From: a candidate division Zixibacteria bacterium HGW-Zixibacteria-1
Lineage (GTDB): Bacteria > Zixibacteria > MSB-5A5 > GN15 > PGXB01
Assembly: GCA_002838945.1 (NCBI GenBank)
Contig: PGXB01000024.1
Coordinates: forward strand, 4,930-62,972
Length of the DNA stretch: 58,043 nucleotides
Direction of reading: 5' to 3'
A model generated the notes under the pieces. It saw only the letters and a program-made list of their open reading frames with translations. It did not search any database and had not been told where the DNA came from. How positions within the stretch are numbered: position 1 is the stretch's first letter; every line of letters starts with the position of its first letter. Below, one piece after another: positions 1-7,984 of the stretch. A program made the position numbers and the translations under genes.

Positions 1-1
1 T

Positions 2-172
2 TATATGATCGACTATGTTTATTACAGCGGCAACGGACCGTATCCGTTCCTCCACCTTGGTGACGTTAACAACGATACCGTTGTCGACGGCGCTGATGTC
101 GCGTTCCTGGTTAATTATTACTTTAATTTTGGACCGTGCATCATGGGTGATTGGACACTGTCCGGTTATTGA
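2..172 (+). CDS. C-terminal end of a secreted dockerin-tailed protein (5' part outside window)
   Basis: The last 56 codons of a protein whose start lies before the window, read in the frame beginning at base 2. The tail contains GDVNNDTVVDGADVAFLVN, a dockerin-type calcium-binding loop (Asp/Asn at alternating positions followed by a hydrophobic helix). It resembles the tails of the three secreted proteins at 41623-49414, so it is probably another exported protein of the same set. The catalytic or binding part cannot be seen. The stop TGA is at 170-172, followed by a strong terminator. Confidence 0.6.
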   Translation, partial: YMIDYVYYSGNGPYPFLHLGDVNNDTVVDGADVAFLVNYYFNFGPCIMGDWTLSGY

Positions 173-196
173 TGACAACGATCGAAAATACAAGCA

Positions 197-224
197 AGCA
201 GGGCCCCGCGGCCCTGCTTTTTTT
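197..224 (+). terminator. Intrinsic terminator of the dockerin protein gene
   Basis: A perfect 9-bp GC-rich stem (197-205 with 210-218) with a CCGC loop is followed by a run of T at 219-224. It lies 25 bases after the stop codon at 172. Confidence 0.9.
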
Positions 225-252
225 GTGCTTATAAGCAGATTATATGTTATGG

Positions 253-281
253 TTGACACCCGCCTTGCACATTGATATTAT
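253..281 (+). promoter_or_regulatory. Sigma-70 type promoter for the truncated antiporter gene
   Basis: TTGACA at 253-258, a 17-bp spacer and TATTAT at 276-281. The -35 is perfect and the -10 has one mismatch. The expected transcription start is near 288, about 27 bases before the ATG at 315. It begins 29 bases after the previous terminator, so the antiporter gene is its own transcription unit. Confidence 0.75.
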
Positions 282-314
282 TTAAACAAGTGTCAATTCA
301 TAATAAGAAATATT

Positions 315-845
315 ATGTCGGAACTGCTGATGGTAATTGTCGGCGGATTGCTTCTCGGAATCGGTCTGTCCAAAACGATCGGCATATCATACCTGATGGT
401 CTACCTGATCATCGGCGCCATTACCAATAATATGTCAATGATGCATCGTCTGGTATATGCCGAGATGCGCCAGATAGAGATGCCTTTTTATATCGCTTTT
501 TTTGTACTTTCGGGGGCGAGTCTGGAATTAGCGCAGCTTGGAAACCTTGGATTGCTGGGCCTGGCCTATTTGATACTTCGTCCGACAGGCAAATTCCTGG
601 GGGCCTTTTTTGCCGGAAGAAAATCAGGCGCCGGCGAAATTATATATAGAAATCTCGGCTTGGCTCTTTTGCCTCAGGCCGGTGTGGCTATCGGATTGGT
701 GCTGACCGTAACGGAATCCCACCCGGAGATGGGTGGAATAATCGGCACGGTCATTTTTTCATCGGTTATAATTTACGAGGGAATCGGCCCGTTTCTGACG
801 AAATTCGCTATTGCCCGGGCCGGGGAAATACATCTCCAGGAATAG
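315..845 (+). CDS. Half-length CPA2-family cation:proton antiporter (C-terminal half of the membrane domain)
   Basis: A 176-residue, very hydrophobic protein that resembles the second half of the Na+/H+ exchanger (Kef/CPA2) membrane domain. Visible traits are MPFYIAFFVLSGASLEL, matching the conserved 'lPlFFvlvGasLdl' helix, and LGLALLPQAGVAIGL, matching the 'GLlprGevalvl' helix. Full CPA2 membrane domains are near 380-400 residues, so helices of the first half are absent, as are any TrkA-N domains. Upstream the frame is open only back to 276 and a good promoter sits at 253-281, so no N-terminal half is encoded here. It may be a decayed remnant or a stand-alone half protein. No strong Shine-Dalgarno precedes the ATG. 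Confidence 0.65.
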   Translation: MSELLMVIVGGLLLGIGLSKTIGISYLMVYLIIGAITNNMSMMHRLVYAEMRQIEMPFYIAFFVLSGASLELAQLGNLGLLGLAYLILRPTGKFLGAFFAGRKSGAGEIIYRNLGLALLPQAGVAIGLVLTVTESHPEMGGIIGTVIFSSVIIYEGIGPFLTKFAIARAGEIHLQE

Positions 846-983
846 GCCTGCAGACAATTATCAAGCTTATGTTTGAATTGGAAAACGATAATTAGCTTTT
901 TTGAATAGTACTCTTTTGTGGTGATTTGAATATTTTTAGCGTAAAACTATCTATCGCCCACCCAATCATTCAATTATGTCCAT

Positions 984-1009
984 ACCCGACAAAGGGTCGG
1001 GTTGTTTTC
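984..1009 (+). terminator. Possible terminator hairpin after the antiporter gene
   Basis: ACCCGAC (984-990) pairs with GTCGGGT (996-1002), followed by a short interrupted T stretch. It lies in the 318-base gap 846-1163, which otherwise shows only AT-rich sequence and the promoter at 1074-1101. Confidence 0.4.
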
Positions 1010-1073
1010 CGGATTCCACGAAAAATCAAGTTTTGGCATGGCTTGTATCTCCCTGTATTCTTGTTAATCGGGC

Positions 1074-1101
1074 TTGACAATTGAAAGTAAAGCGGTATAT
1101 C
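1074..1101 (+). promoter_or_regulatory. Promoter for the MarR-GNAT / S41 unit
   Basis: TTGACA at 1074-1079 and TATATC at 1096-1101 with a 16-bp spacer. The expected start is near 1108, about 55 bases before the ATG at 1164. No clear MarR-type palindrome was seen beside it. Confidence 0.55.
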
Positions 1102-1163
1102 TTAACGCTCACAAATTGACTTGCCAGAAGTTTGTAACCGAAGTTAAAGTATAGGAATATCTT

Positions 1164-2156
1164 ATGGATATTGTTAAGCAGCTCGGTATATTGGCTTTCG
1201 GGAGTCGTCTCAAGAGATTCACCGAGAGACTGATGAGAGATGTTTCTCGAATATATCGGGAGCAGGATATCGACTTTGAGGCCCGCTGGTTCCCGGTCTT
1301 TTATCTTCTTAAGCTGGAATCAGACATGGCCATTACTGAAATTGCTGCGACTCTGGGAATGACCCACCCGGCGATAAACCAGATTGCCGGAGAAATGTCG
1401 CGTGACGGTTTGATAATTTCGGTCAAGGATAAAAATGACGAACGGCGAAGGCTGCTCTCCCTGTCGGCCAGGGGGCGAGCTATGGTTCCCGCCCTTGAGC
1501 TGCTCTGGCAGGACATTAGCGACGCTACCAATGAGATCCTTGAGGAGGGTGATGCCGGTTTTCTTGAATCGGTTGACCGGATGGAAAACGCTCTTGACCA
1601 GAAAGAGCTGTATGATCGGATAACGGCGAGAATTAAGGTGCGCCAGTACGAAGCGATAAGAATTATTGAGTTTGAGTCCGGCCTGGAGAAACATTTCAAG
1701 GCGCTTAATTATGAGTGGCTGGAAAAATATCATCATGTCGAACCCGCCGATAAAATACTCCTCGATGATCCTCAGGGCAAGATCATAGCCAGGGGGGGAT
1801 GGGTGATTTTTGCCAGGCTGGATGATAAAGTGGTAGGCACAGGAGCCTTGATCAAACATGATGATCTGACATATGAGATCGCCAAGATGGCCGTTACGGA
1901 AAAATTGAGGGGGCGGCAGGCAGGGAAAAAATTAACCTGCGCATTAATTGACCGGGCGCTGGAAGTCGGCGCCAAAAGAATATTCCTTCAAACCAACCCC
2001 AATATGATTCCGGCCATCTCGCTTTACAGGAAACTGGGTTTTGTCGATTGTGGGGATATTGTTCCGCCCCGATATGAGCGGGAGTCGCTGACAATGATAT
2101 TAAATTTAAAAGATACAAAGTTGAGAGAAAAGGAAGATGAAAAGAGAAACGTATAA
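1164..2156 (+). CDS. MarR-family regulator fused to a GNAT acetyltransferase
   Basis: A 330-residue two-domain protein. Residues about 1-150 form a MarR winged helix: DIDFEARWFPVFYLL, then MAITEIAATLGMTHPAINQIAGEM as recognition region, then the wing DKNDERRRLLSLSARG. Residues about 160-315 are a GNAT domain: the substrate-side helix, the beta-4 strand YEIAKMAVTEKLRGRQAGKKL, which matches the acetyl-CoA-binding 'Q/RxxGxG/A' turn (RGRQAGKK), and ISLYRKLGF near the end. MarR-GNAT fusions are a known arrangement in which a small-molecule-responsive DNA-binding domain is joined to an N-acetyltransferase. The natural acceptor is unknown. The 3' end overlaps the next gene by 20 bases, implying translational coupling. 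Confidence 0.85.
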   Translation: MDIVKQLGILAFGSRLKRFTERLMRDVSRIYREQDIDFEARWFPVFYLLKLESDMAITEIAATLGMTHPAINQIAGEMSRDGLIISVKDKNDERRRLLSLSARGRAMVPALELLWQDISDATNEILEEGDAGFLESVDRMENALDQKELYDRITARIKVRQYEAIRIIEFESGLEKHFKALNYEWLEKYHHVEPADKILLDDPQGKIIARGGWVIFARLDDKVVGTGALIKHDDLTYEIAKMAVTEKLRGRQAGKKLTCALIDRALEVGAKRIFLQTNPNMIPAISLYRKLGFVDCGDIVPPRYERESLTMILNLKDTKLREKEDEKRNV

Positions 2157-3510
2157 AGCCGCCGCAAAAAGATTCATTACGATAGCACTGTTTGGGCTGT
2201 TGCTGATTCCTGTAACCGGAGAAATCGTCAGGGCTCAAATATCGCAGACGGAAGAAAGGGAAATTACTGCGGCCATTCAGGCCGAAATCATCGACAGCTT
2301 CAGTGCCGCGCTGAATGAGATATATGTCTTTCCCGATGTAGCCAAAAAAATGGAAAAACACCTTCGCAAAAGACTCAAGGAAAAGGCCTATGACGATAAA
2401 AAAACGCCGGGTGCTTTTGCCGATGCGCTGACCACTGACCTGCAGGAGATAAGCAAAGACAAGCATCTTGGGGTACGGCAAGTCACCCCTGAATTTGTAG
2501 AAAATTATCTTGGTGATACGCTGACGGATGACGCCAGGGAAGAAGATCTTCGGAGAAAAGAGTATAAGAATTTTGATTTTATCAAAGTCGAGCGCCTGAA
2601 CGGCAACGTCGGTTATTTGAAATTCAACAGTTTTGAGGAGGCCGAAACCGGAGGGGCCACGGCGGTGGCCGCCCTTAATTTTCTGGCTCATGTCGATGTA
2701 TTAATAATCGACTTGCGCGATAACGGGGGCGGCGAACCCAGTATGATACAATTGATAACGAGTTATTTTTTCGATTATCCGGTACATCTGAACAGTTTCT
2801 ACATTCGCCAGTTGGATTCCATCCAGCAATTCTGGACACAGGCTTATGTCGAAGGCCCAAGAATGAGCGATGTCGATCTCTAAATCCTGACCAGCAATTA
2901 CACTTTTTCCGGGGCCGAGGAGTTTTCATACAACCTGAAGAACCTTGGGCGGGCGACAATCATCGGCGAAACCACCGGCGGCGGCGCCCACCCGGTAGCG
3001 ACGCGCATTTTTCCAAATCTGTTGGTTTTGGCCAGGGTCTCTTATGGAAGGGCCATTAATCCGATTACAGGGACCAATTGGGAAGGTGTCGGTGTGAAAC
3101 CGCATATCGAGGTCGCCGCCAGTGAAGCATTCGATGTGGCCTATATCGAGGCATTGAAAAAGTTGAAAGAAAAGGCTGGTGAAGAGGGGAGGGCCTTCAC
3201 TCTGCAATGGGCCATTGACGGCTTGGAAGCCAAACTTCATCCGATTACAGTGGAACCGGAGAAACTGACAAGCTGTGTCGGCGTCTATGGTCCCAGAGTT
3301 ATAACGTTCGAAAACGGTTTGCTTTATTATCAGCGTGAGGAACGCCCCAAAATGGTTTTGACACCTATGGCTGAAGATTTATTTATGGTCGGAGATATTG
3401 AATATTTCAGGATAAGAATTGTCAGGGATAATGATGGTCGTGCAATTGCCCTTGATGGCATGTATGACAACGGGAATATAGATAATTCGCTTCGATCAGA
3501 CGGCAAATAA
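2137..3510 (+). pseudogene. S41-family (C-terminal processing peptidase / IRBP-like) secreted peptidase, interrupted by an in-frame TAA
   Basis: A signal peptide (KRFITIALFGLLLIPVTG) is followed by an N-terminal S41 helper domain (SAALNEIYVFPDVAKKMEK) and the core strand VLIIDLRDNGGGEP. Codon 249 (2881-2883) is TAA. Without any frame change the homology resumes at once with ILTSNYTFSGAEEF, which carries the S41 nucleophile Ser, then ATIIGETTGGGAHP and a C-terminal domain ending at 3510. In relatives this site usually reads like 'vYVLTSxxTFSGgEe', so TAA probably replaced a Tyr codon (TAT/TAC). The first ORF alone (248 residues) lacks the nucleophile and should be inactive. A base-calling error or stop readthrough are the alternatives. 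Confidence 0.85.
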
Positions 3511-3529
3511 TTAGTCTTGGAACTTTCGC

Positions 3530-3570
3530 CGGCGGGTCGGAAATAAATTAATTCAGCCCGCCGTTTTTTT
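3530..3570 (+). terminator. Intrinsic terminator after the S41 gene
   Basis: CGGCGGG (3530-3536) pairs with CCCGCCG (3557-3563), a 20-base AT-rich loop lies between them, and seven T residues follow at 3564-3570. The 3571-3819 stretch after it is AT-rich, with no gene seen. Confidence 0.8.
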
Positions 3571-3802
3571 GATTTTTTATTTATTTTTCAATAATCGCTC
3601 TATAAAATCGTAATGATTATGAATAGATTATTTTGAACAAATGGCCGTTGATTGAAGTCCGCCGCGCGCGAATAGCGGTTTGGACAATAAGTCAATGCCG
3701 TTCAAATAATTAGCGACAAATTCAAAGATTAATATATCCACGGGCATCTTAGAAGAGTTAAAAAAAGTATAAATGTGGGAACAAAAACTGTAAACTAACG
3801 GT

Positions 3803-3821
3803 AATAGTAATTATTACTAAT
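3803..3821 (+). promoter_or_regulatory. PerR/Fur-box-like palindrome overlapping the regulator start
   Basis: A perfect 7-1-7 inverted repeat, TAGTAAT-T-ATTACTA (3805-3819), resembles the PerR/Fur box (TTATAAT-N-ATTATAA). It sits directly before the Fur-family coding region and overlaps the most upstream ATG (3820), which suggests autoregulation and a start at 3832 rather than 3820. Confidence 0.65.
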
Positions 3822-3831
3822 GAGTTTTATT

Positions 3832-4254
3832 ATGAAAACAGAAAACATGCAGAGAATGACAGATCAACGCCGGGTAATCCTTGAGGAATTACGCGGTACC
3901 GTAGCCCACCCGACCGCCGATGAGTTGTATCGGACTGTCAGAAAACGGTTGCCCAAAATAAGTTTGGGCACTGTTTATCGAAATCTCGACATCCTGACAA
4001 AGGCAGGCTTGATTCATAAGCTTGATTTTGGGGCCGGCCAGAGCCGTTATGATGCTGATTTAAGCGAACATTATCATGTTCGCTGTGTCGATTGCAATCG
4101 TCTGGTTGATGTCATGGGTTTGCCGAGGTTTGATTATGACACGGAGATACTTTCACAGAGTCAATTTGAGATTATCGGTCACAGCCTGGAGTTTCTCGGC
4201 ATATGTCCCGACTGCCAGCCAAAACAGGCCGGCATGATGGAAATGCCGCACTGA
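3832..4254 (+). CDS. perR: Fur-family peroxide-type repressor (PerR-like)
   Basis: About 140 residues. An N-terminal winged helix (RMTDQRRVILEEL; HPTADELYRTVRKRLPKISLGTVYRNLDIL) is followed by a dimerisation/metal domain with SEHYHVRC, two CxxC pairs (CVDC and CPDC; structural zinc site) and HSLEFLGIC. The Asp and His pattern around RYDADLSEHYH is like PerR, in which two His undergo metal-catalysed oxidation, but Fur itself cannot be excluded. The cluster that follows is rich in peroxidases and ferritins, supporting the PerR reading. ATG codons at 3820, 3832 and 3847 are possible starts; 3832 was chosen because 3820 lies inside the operator. Confidence 0.8.
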   Translation: MKTENMQRMTDQRRVILEELRGTVAHPTADELYRTVRKRLPKISLGTVYRNLDILTKAGLIHKLDFGAGQSRYDADLSEHYHVRCVDCNRLVDVMGLPRFDYDTEILSQSQFEIIGHSLEFLGICPDCQPKQAGMMEMPH

Positions 4255-4321
4255 AAATCGGTTGGTGATTACTGTCATTAAAAAGAACGTGTGGAGAAAG
4301 AGGAATCCTGTAAAATTGGAT

Positions 4322-4349
4322 TTTACGACCTTAAAATCTTACTTATAGT
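4322..4349 (+). promoter_or_regulatory. Candidate promoter of the peroxide/iron cluster
   Basis: TTTACG (4322-4327), a 16-bp spacer and TATAGT (4344-4349), 31 bases before the ATG at 4380. A small dyad GATTTT (4319-4324) / AAAATC (4333-4338) lies over the -35 and spacer and could bind a regulator. Confidence 0.4.
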
Positions 4350-4379
4350 ACATTATTTAAAATTGGTGGAGGCAAGTTG

Positions 4380-4817
4380 ATGAGTACGAAGGAAATTCAG
4401 GAAAAAATCGTTGATAACATGAGGCGCTGGCAGAAAATCGAAAATGCTTCGGTCGCGTCTACCGGTAGAGTCATTGAGAAGACCGACAATCCAATTGTCC
4501 GTCTGGTCATGGAATTAATTCAAAGAGATTCTCAGTTTCACTATCGCGTTCAGCAAATGATAGCCGACAGCCTGGAAAGCAAGGCTATTGCCTTGAGTCC
4601 CGATGAACTGGGTGATGTTTGGGGGATGATTGAAGATCATATAAGGCTGGAGGAGAAAACGGTGGAACTGGCGCAGGAGGCGCTCGCGGCATTAAAAGGC
4701 AAGAAGATGCTGGTTCAGGAATATCTATTGAATTACCTGTTGGAAGACGAACTGAAGCATAACAAAATTTTGGACCACCTGCAGAAAATAAAAGCGGGCA
4801 TGTACCCGTACGCATAA
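4380..4817 (+). CDS. Ferritin-like helical protein
   Basis: A 145-residue, all-helical protein with carboxylate/His-bearing helices suited to a di-iron or ferritin-like fold: ELIQRDSQFHYRVQQM, DHIRLEEKTVELAQEAL and LLEDELKHNKILDHL. The family was not recognised beyond ferritin-like. The start at 4380 is set by GGTGGAGG at 4365-4372; a TTG directly upstream is not needed. It is the first gene of the run to 9446, with 23 bases to tpx, so it is probably co-transcribed and involved in iron handling or peroxide protection. Confidence 0.7.
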   Translation: MSTKEIQEKIVDNMRRWQKIENASVASTGRVIEKTDNPIVRLVMELIQRDSQFHYRVQQMIADSLESKAIALSPDELGDVWGMIEDHIRLEEKTVELAQEALAALKGKKMLVQEYLLNYLLEDELKHNKILDHLQKIKAGMYPYA

Positions 4818-4840
4818 CCATACAAGAAAAGGAAATTAAA

Positions 4841-5356
4841 ATGAGAGAAAGAAAGAATATCATAAAAATGAAGGGCAATCCGCTGACCCTGGTCGGACAT
4901 GAAGTAAATGTCGGCGACAATGCCCCGGATTTTACCGTTCTGGGTGAGAATCTTGAGCCGGTCACGCTTTCATCATTCAAGGGAAAGACGGTTGTTATTG
5001 TTTCGGTTCCGTCGATTGATACTCCGGTGTGCGATGTGGAAACCCGCCGGTTTAATCAGGAGGCCGTCAAGCTTGGTGATAAGGTGGCTATTCTGGGGAT
5101 CAGCATGGATCTTCCGTTTGCACAGAAGCGCTGGTGCGGCGCGGCCGGTGTCGAGAAAGTAAAAATGCTCTCGGATTATCGCGATGCTTCTTTCGGCAAT
5201 AATTTCGGTGTCCTGATAAAAGAGCTCAGGCTGCTGGCCAGAACGGTGTTTATTATAGATCCGAAAGGCAGAGTGGCTTATATACAATATGTCGAAGAGA
5301 CCACCACCGAGCCGAATTATGATGAAGTTCTGACGGCGCTGAAGAAAATGGCCTGA
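4841..5356 (+). CDS. tpx: Thiol peroxidase (atypical 2-Cys peroxiredoxin, Tpx)
   Basis: A 171-residue protein that reduces hydroperoxides with thioredoxin as electron donor. The Tpx signature is clear: FTVLGENLEPVTLSSFKGK, then SIDTPVCDVETRRFN with the peroxidatic Cys64, and RWCGAAGVEKVKMLSDYRD with the resolving Cys99. The length fits the family (about 165-170). An AGGAAA Shine-Dalgarno precedes the ATG. It sits between a ferritin-like gene and the fumarase/aspartase gene in a same-strand cluster under likely PerR control. Confidence 0.95.
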   Translation: MRERKNIIKMKGNPLTLVGHEVNVGDNAPDFTVLGENLEPVTLSSFKGKTVVIVSVPSIDTPVCDVETRRFNQEAVKLGDKVAILGISMDLPFAQKRWCGAAGVEKVKMLSDYRDASFGNNFGVLIKELRLLARTVFIIDPKGRVAYIQYVEETTTEPNYDEVLTALKKMA

Positions 5357-5395
5357 GCGGATACTCGGACCAATTATTGGCAGGATAAAAGGTAA

Positions 5396-6802
5396 ATGGA
5401 ATATAGAATAGAACGTGACACCCTTGGAGAAGTAAAGGTACCTAAAGACACCTATTACGGCGCCCAGACCCAGCGGGCCGTGGATAATTTCAAAGTAAGT
5501 TCTCTGCGGCTGCCACCGGCCTTTATTCGGGCTCAGGCTGTCATTAAGAAGGCGGCGGCGATGGCCAATATCGCTGCCGGTAATCTCGATAAAGCGGTCG
5601 GGGAAGCGATTATTAAGGCAGCCGACGAGGTGATGGCCGGGAAATTCGACGATCAATTCGTGGTCGATGTTTTCCAGGCCGGCGCCGGAACTTCCCAGAA
5701 CATGAATATCAATGAGATTCTGGCCGCCCGTGCATCGGAATTGCTTGGCGGAAAAAAGGGCGACTACAGCAAAGTGCACCCCAATGATCATCCCAATATG
5801 AGCCAATCGACCAATGATACGATTCATGTCGCCATTCATATTTCCGCCTATACCGAGATTCAAAAAAATCTGCTTCCGGCGCTGGAACGGCTGGAGAAAG
5901 CTCTCGGGGTAAAGGCGGCCGAGTATGATGGTATTGTCAAGTCGGGCCGGACGCATCTTCAGGATGCTGTTCCGATTCGGCTCGGCCAGGAATTCGGCGG
6001 CTATGCCGCCATGATCCGGAAGGGCCGCAATCGGGTCGCCCATGCTTCGGAGGCGCTGCTCGAACTATGCATCGGCGGAACCGCGGTCGGTACCGGTATC
6101 AACACCGATCCACATTATCGGGAAAATGCCCTGAGGGCCATCAATGAGATGACCGGATATGACTTTCGTGAACCGGAAAATATGTTCGAGGCGATGCAGA
6201 ATCTCGACGCCGTGGTCGAAATGGCCGGGGCCCTGCGGGTGGTTGTCACCAGTCTGCGCAAGATAGCCGATGATTTCCGCTTGCTGAGTTCCGGGCCGAG
6301 GACCGGCCTGGCAGAGATACAACTTCCGCCGGTTCAGCCGGGATCTTCGATTATGCCGGGCAAGGTGAATCCGGTTATGGCCGAGATGCTCGACATGGTT
6401 TGTTTTCAGGCCATGGGCTGCGATACCACGCTGGTGACGGCGGGCCAGGCGGGGCAGATTGAATTAAACGTCATGATGCCGGTTGTGGCTTATAATCTTC
6501 TTCTGGAGATTCAGATACTTTCGGGCGGCGTTGGCAGCTTTGTTGATCGCTGTGTGACCGGAATCACGGCCAACGAGAAACAGTGCCGATTGTATGCCGA
6601 AAAAAGCGCGGCTCTGGCGACCGCTTTGAATCCGCAGATCGGCTATCAGCGGGCGGCGGAACTGGCCAAAGAGGCGCTCGAAAAAGATGAACTGATTCGG
6701 GATCTGGTTATATCGAAAAATATTATGGATAAAGAAAAATTGGAAAATATACTCAACATCCACGACATGACCATTGACCCGGCCGACAAAAAAGAGAAAT
6801 AA
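5396..6802 (+). CDS. fumC: Class II fumarase / aspartase superfamily lyase (probably fumarate hydratase)
   Basis: 468 residues, the normal length for class II fumarases and aspartases. The N-terminus (MEYRIERDTLGEVKVPKDTYYGAQTQR) matches fumarases, with HPNDHPNMSQSTNDT as substrate loop and GSSIMPGKVNPV as the catalytic-Ser signature. The later part (SSGPRTGLAEIQLPPVQPG; GQIELNVMMPVVAYNLL) is more like aspartases, so fumarate hydration or aspartate deamination cannot be told apart by eye. An oxidation-resistant, Fe-S-free fumarase among peroxidases would make sense, because class I fumarases are peroxide-sensitive. Start ATG 5396 follows AAAGGT. Confidence 0.8.
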   Translation: MEYRIERDTLGEVKVPKDTYYGAQTQRAVDNFKVSSLRLPPAFIRAQAVIKKAAAMANIAAGNLDKAVGEAIIKAADEVMAGKFDDQFVVDVFQAGAGTSQNMNINEILAARASELLGGKKGDYSKVHPNDHPNMSQSTNDTIHVAIHISAYTEIQKNLLPALERLEKALGVKAAEYDGIVKSGRTHLQDAVPIRLGQEFGGYAAMIRKGRNRVAHASEALLELCIGGTAVGTGINTDPHYRENALRAINEMTGYDFREPENMFEAMQNLDAVVEMAGALRVVVTSLRKIADDFRLLSSGPRTGLAEIQLPPVQPGSSIMPGKVNPVMAEMLDMVCFQAMGCDTTLVTAGQAGQIELNVMMPVVAYNLLLEIQILSGGVGSFVDRCVTGITANEKQCRLYAEKSAALATALNPQIGYQRAAELAKEALEKDELIRDLVISKNIMDKEKLENILNIHDMTIDPADKKEK

Positions 6803-6891
6803 AGTTTTTTGCGAAGTAAAGCTCGATATTTGCCGGCAGAACCGTATCAAGTAAAACTTTTTGGATTTAATATTTAACGGAGGACTACAAC

Positions 6892-7347
6892 GTGAAGCTC
6901 GACTCGATTAACAAAGTTCTGGATTTCGCCATTGAAAAAGAACAGGACGCCGCCGACTTTTATACCGACCTGGCCAGCAAAATGAAGAAAAAGAATATGA
7001 AAGAGATATTCGAGCAATTTGCGCTTGAGGAGAAAAGCCATAAAGCCAAACTGCAGCAGGTCAAGGGCGGTAAGCTGGATCTCTCGCCGGTCAATCAAAA
7101 GATCATGGATTTGAAAATCGCGGAGACTCTTGCCGATGTCGATACCGACGGCAAATTTGACTATCAGCAGGCCCTGATCGTGGCCATGAAGAATGAAAAG
7201 AACTCGTACAGATTATATACCGATTTGGCCGGGATGATCGATGATCCGAGTGTAAAACAGCTTTTCCTGGGACTTGCTCAGGAAGAGGCCAAACATAAAT
7301 TACGTTTTGAAATTGCTTATGATGATGATATCCTGGTCGAAAATTAA
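6892..7347 (+). CDS. Rubrerythrin-type di-iron protein lacking rubredoxin
   Basis: A 151-residue four-helix protein starting with GTG at 6892 after a GGAGG. Paired E-x6-Y and ExxH motifs typical of rubrerythrins are present: EKEQDAADFYTDLA with LEEKSHKAKL, then KNEKNSYRLYTDLA with AQEEAKHKLRFE. There is no C-terminal rubredoxin CxxC domain, as in the 'rubrerythrin-like, ferritin-family' group. The likely role is peroxide reduction or iron binding. It lies 89 bases after the fumarase/aspartase gene and 39 before ferritin. Confidence 0.85.
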   Translation: MKLDSINKVLDFAIEKEQDAADFYTDLASKMKKKNMKEIFEQFALEEKSHKAKLQQVKGGKLDLSPVNQKIMDLKIAETLADVDTDGKFDYQQALIVAMKNEKNSYRLYTDLAGMIDDPSVKQLFLGLAQEEAKHKLRFEIAYDDDILVEN

Positions 7348-7386
7348 ACCGGACCATATTATCTCTTGAATAGAAAGGGGAATACA

Positions 7387-7905
7387 ATGTTAAGCAAGAA
7401 AATCGAAAAGGCCTTTAATGAACAAATAAATGCCGAGATGTTTTCATATTATATATATCTCGCCATGTCGGCCTGGCTGGACGAAAAGGGGTTCGTGGGT
7501 ATGTCGAAGTGGATGAGACTGCAGGCCGATGAAGAGATGATTCATGCCATGAAATTTTATGATCATGTTCTCGAGCGCAACGGCTCTATAAAGCTGACAG
7601 TCATTGAGGGCCCGAAAATTACATGGAAGGCGCCGCTCGATGTCTTTAAAGCCGGTCTGGAGCATGAGCAGATGATAACCGGGCGCATCAACAATCTGGT
7701 CAAATTGGCTCACGAGGAAAGTGACTATGCTTCGCATAGTTTCCTGCAGTGGTTTGTCGATGAACAGGTCGAGGAAGAGGCCAACGCCCAGACCATTATC
7801 GATCAGTTGACAATGGTTTCCGGAAACCCGGCGGCCCTGTTTCTGGTCGATCGTGAACTTGGCCTGCGTCAGCCGGCCGCGGCCGCCGATGCGGCTGCCC
7901 AGTAA
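7387..7905 (+). CDS. ftnA: Ferritin (bacterial non-haem, FtnA-type)
   Basis: 172 residues: MLSKKIEKAFNEQINAEMFSYYIYLAMSAW, then QADEEMIHAMKFYDHVLERNG and QWFVDEQVEEEANAQTIIDQL. These provide the Glu/His ferroxidase ligands of bacterial ferritin. Ferritin oxidises Fe2+ and stores it as a mineral core, limiting Fenton chemistry. The C-terminal tail is Ala-rich (QPAAAADAAAQ). The start at 7387 is preceded by AAAGGGG; a TTG 21 bases upstream is in frame but less likely. Confidence 0.95.
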   Translation: MLSKKIEKAFNEQINAEMFSYYIYLAMSAWLDEKGFVGMSKWMRLQADEEMIHAMKFYDHVLERNGSIKLTVIEGPKITWKAPLDVFKAGLEHEQMITGRINNLVKLAHEESDYASHSFLQWFVDEQVEEEANAQTIIDQLTMVSGNPAALFLVDRELGLRQPAAAADAAAQ

Positions 7906-7984
7906 AATTGAATTCGCGGTTAATGAACGGAGAGGCAAGCTCATACTGAATCCGGGGATTTGAATTTCTAAAGAGGAGTTTTTA

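Noticed and set aside
4973-6043. 356-codon minus-strand frame across tpx and the fumarase/aspartase gene
   Set aside because: It overlaps two confident genes on the opposite strand and shows no recognisable domain.
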